From contig NW_026570296.1 of assembly GCF_019649055.1 (NCBI RefSeq), positions 434,001-498,000 on the forward strand: 64,000 nucleotides of DNA. Direction: 5' to 3'. Positions 61,830-64,000 of the stretch are shown one piece after another. The notes beneath the pieces are model-generated. The model searched no databases. It was not told where the DNA came from and saw nothing but the letters and a program-made list of their open reading frames with translations. Within the stretch, counting starts at the first letter, position 1. Each line of letters opens with the position of its first letter. Both the position numbers and the translations under genes were made by a program. Origin of the DNA: Paramacrobiotus metropolitanus. Lineage: Eukaryota > Tardigrada > Eutardigrada > Parachela > Macrobiotidae.

Positions 61830-62398
61830 ATGACGGCCAAGGGTTGAAGAATTTAAAAGCTGCAGCTAAAAATGTAAAAAGCAAAACTAAACAGGAAAAC
61901 CGCTGACACACTGCAGCTGTGCAGACCGGAAACAGCTGTGCACTATGTGACTGCCACTGCCCTAACATTTAACGACATACGGGCGGTCGGTACAGTGACA
62001 TAATTGTTTACATGTTCAAACGTGAAGACTTTGCATTTTTTTCAGAACGCAATGAGATTTACACCTTTTATGTTTAGCTGTACTGTTTTGCTTGGATTTC
62101 CCGGGAATTGTAATTTTAAACAGTCGGATTTAAATACTATTACACCATTTATTGCCAAACTGCCAATTTAATATCGTGCAAGGCCAACAACGGTAAGCCA
62201 ATACATAGAGAGGTTGTGCACTAAAAAGGGACGCTAGATGCTAATTGTAGAACTGACAGATAAAAGACTGTACCGAATTTGTAAACTCAAAGAAAGAGAA
62301 GGGTATTCATTTCAAACCGTGAAAAACACTAGATAGTGGCGAAGTAGAGGGCATAATAACGTGAAAAGCTTATTAAATGCTGTGTTGCAGGGAAAAGG
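61830..62398 (-). other. Spacer between genes A and B, copy 2
   Basis: It aligns with most of 25823-26425; no gene seen. Confidence 0.4.
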
Positions 62399-63244
62399 CT
62401 AAACAGCAGCGCCCATATCATCATCATCATCGCGGCGTGGACGGTGACGTTTGGCGATTGAAGCATCCAGTTTGCCCGGGCCACGCTTCTCCTGTCCTTC
62501 ATGTAACAGCCAACGCGTTTGTTGCAATTGCTGCTGCTGTTGGGATGACGAGCGCGGATCCGCTGCATTCAGACGATCGAAGTAGCGCTGCTCTGCTTCC
62601 AAGCGGTGATCCTCGTCAATATTGGAAACCAATTCCTCGATATGCTGATTATACGCGTCCACGAGCGTAACAACGGCACCATGGTCTCCCGTTTCTCCCG
62701 GAACATAATCCAACGCAGTGAGGAACTCGACAGGATTGCGCACTACGTTGATGCCGTAGTTCCGACGGAGTTCGCAGACGATTTGCCCGATGAGCCATCC
62801 CTGGCGGAAGTCCACACGCAGGTAACGAAGTAAAGCATAGTGTGCATCCTTTGACAGATCCAGAGTGTGGACAAAGCGGTTATATTTGTCCACCGTCATC
62901 TCTGAGCCATTGTGATAAATCTTGCCTCGAAAACGCAATCGAGTTTCAGGATGCAGCTCCACATAATCTCTGTCCGGATTGTAGGGACAATGAATCAAAC
63001 CAGACGGGGGAATATAACTCTTTCCTCCACGAGCATAGTCATGCGGAGACGGACGAAGGCCACAATCCACCATGCGATGGGACCATTCAAATGTTGGTTC
63101 AGGCCATCCGGTGTGAGGATCAGGATACTGTGGCGGCTGAACGTCGGCCAAGACATCTGCTACAACCTGTACCGAATCTTCCGAGGAACTCGTGGTATCC
63201 TCATGCATGAAGGAAGGATGTGCTGGCACTTTCGGGCGATACAT
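62399..63244 (-). CDS. Accessory protein A, copy 2 (281 aa)
   Basis: Near-identical to 26426-27277, with a two-residue gap in the GLIINRP region, an Asp-run change and few other substitutions. Mostly conservative changes suggest the protein is under selection. Confidence 0.82.
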   Translation of the reverse strand: MYRPKVPAHPSFMHEDTTSSSEDSVQVVADVLADVQPPQYPDPHTGWPEPTFEWSHRMVDCGLRPSPHDYARGGKSYIPPSGLIHCPYNPDRDYVELHPETRLRFRGKIYHNGSEMTVDKYNRFVHTLDLSKDAHYALLRYLRVDFRQGWLIGQIVCELRRNYGINVVRNPVEFLTALDYVPGETGDHGAVVTLVDAYNQHIEELVSNIDEDHRLEAEQRYFDRLNAADPRSSSQQQQQLQQTRWLLHEGQEKRGPGKLDASIAKRHRPRRDDDDDMGAAV

Positions 63245-63589
63245 TATCAGAAATTGTTAGGCGTAAAATCAGTGTAGAAAAGGAGCAACTTCGCACAAGA
63301 CCAAGAGCGAATTAATGAATGACACTGATCTTTGCAGGTAAAATCGCATTTGCGGCCAGCTAAAAGCAGCTTTTCCACGCAAGTGATATGCCGAAAGAGC
63401 AACGAACGCTACTACGTCACTGCGGACTGTCCAATGGCGAATGCGGCTACTCAATCCGTACGTACACACAGATTTAATGGGAACTTTCCAAACAATTTAA
63501 TGCAGTAGAGAGTAAAAATTCCAATTCTTAAAATTCAAAAATAAAATAAAATAGAATAAATGTACAAATTTACACGGCCGCTCGGCCTT
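63245..63589 (-). other. Spacer between Gag-Pol and gene A, copy 2
   Basis: It aligns with 27278-27619 of copy 1, keeping the GGCCGAGCGGCC palindrome after the stop and AAAAGCAGCTTTT near 63361-63373. No gene seen. Confidence 0.4.
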
Positions 63590-64000
63590 TTAATCCAGAT
63601 TACATAAGGTACAGATCCGGCAAAATTTCGCTAAATCAGACTTCATTTCAGGCCAGAAAAACCGAAGGTGTTTATATAAGTAATCATATGGCGAAATGGC
63701 ACTACCATACTTATGAAGCAACCGACGGTGTACTGATTCAGCTAATATTTTACGCCATTGAAACGGTATCAGAATTTTAGGGATTCTTTCTGGATATCCT
63801 CTCTTTCGCCGTAATGGCAGATAATGCCTTTTACTTTTAGAACTAAAGGAAGATGCCAGGCCGCGTATGCAGATTCCTCAAGAGTGCAATCTCCATCAAC
63901 AACGGCGTCCCACAACATCATGTCACTGCACTCCATCTGGCGATACCTCCAGAATTCCTGCTTATCAAGGGCGTCATCAGATATTACGCCTTGTGGCCAG
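63590..64000 (-). pseudogene. gag-pol: Gag-Pol C-terminus, copy 2, partial, frameshifted
   Basis: It matches the last ~137 codons of copy 1, including the terminal HHCC module. Between about 63787 and 63815 it has one base fewer than copy 1, shifting the frame so the third HHCC module is out of frame. The remainder of the gene is outside the window. Confidence 0.8.

Larger units (their letters stand above)
51357..64000 (-). mobile_element. Giant LTR retrotransposon, copy 2, 3' part, runs off the window
   Basis: The 3' LTR (51357-51931) is followed inward by a G-rich polypurine tract, an RGG-rich gene, a spliced 458-aa gene, an opposite-strand spliced 410-aa gene, eight tRNA-like units, accessory genes C, B and A as in copy 1, and the end of Gag-Pol. 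Adding the ~15.4 kb known from copy 1 upstream gives an estimated length near 24 kb. The left flank shows no duplication that can be checked because the 5' end is outside. An alternative is that 51.9-60.2 kb is a separate element wedged between a solo LTR and a truncated copy. Confidence 0.7.

Overview
The window is eukaryotic, intron-rich DNA from an invertebrate. GC-rich coding exons alternate with very AT-rich introns, splice sites follow the GT-AG rule, and mobile elements are abundant. A tardigrade or other ecdysozoan is my best guess. It rests on the style of the F-box gene at 18.5-20.4 kb and on overall composition, and no search was run.

Layout. (1) 1-15.9 kb, + strand: the 3' part of a Misshapen/TNIK/MINK-type germinal-centre kinase gene, with 18 exons visible. 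They run from the middle of the kinase domain through a linker to a complete CNH domain and stop codon. Its introns hold a 694-bp hAT-like foldback element (5257-5950) and a 3.67-kb MULE DNA transposon (10195-13859) with a perfect 9-bp target duplication. The MULE encodes a zinc-finger/DDE/SWIM transposase and an ULP1-like cysteine protease, both damaged. (2) 16.8-17.9 kb: a decayed non-LTR retrotransposon fragment. (3) 18.5-20.4 kb: a three-exon F-box gene. (4) 20.4-23.9 kb: mostly non-coding, with repeats, a palindrome and a possible membrane-protein exon. (5) 23953-39588, - strand: a 15.6-kb Ty3/gypsy-type LTR retrotransposon with a 4-bp ATAT target duplication. It has a 575-bp 5' LTR, a tRNA-Lys-type primer site, a structured leader, a single 3535-codon Gag-Pol frame and three accessory genes. 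Its 3' LTR is cut to 218 bp by an internal deletion. (6) 39.6-51.4 kb: gene-poor DNA with a long foldback minisatellite, a ~1-kb direct repeat pair and a MITE. (7) 51357-64000, - strand: a second member of the same retrotransposon family, running off the window. It appears to keep the ~8 kb that the first copy lost.

The most interesting system is this retrotransposon family. The right-hand copy suggests a full length near 24 kb. Between the shared accessory genes and the 3' LTR it carries an RGG-rich protein gene, a spliced 458-aa gene on the element strand, a spliced 410-aa gene on the opposite strand, and a regularly spaced array of eight tRNA-like units. Gag-Pol has three HHCC (integrase zinc-binding-like) modules where one is normal. 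The U5 region of the LTR contains an antisense tRNA-Lys 5'-half-like segment matching the predicted primer tRNA. The leader has four hairpins with the same GCAAA loop. A 16-bp copy of the polypurine-tract/LTR junction lies inside the Gag-Pol frame. I assign 51.9-60.2 kb to the retroelement because of the LTR and polypurine tract at its edge and the matching deletion in the other copy; a second complete copy would be needed to prove it.
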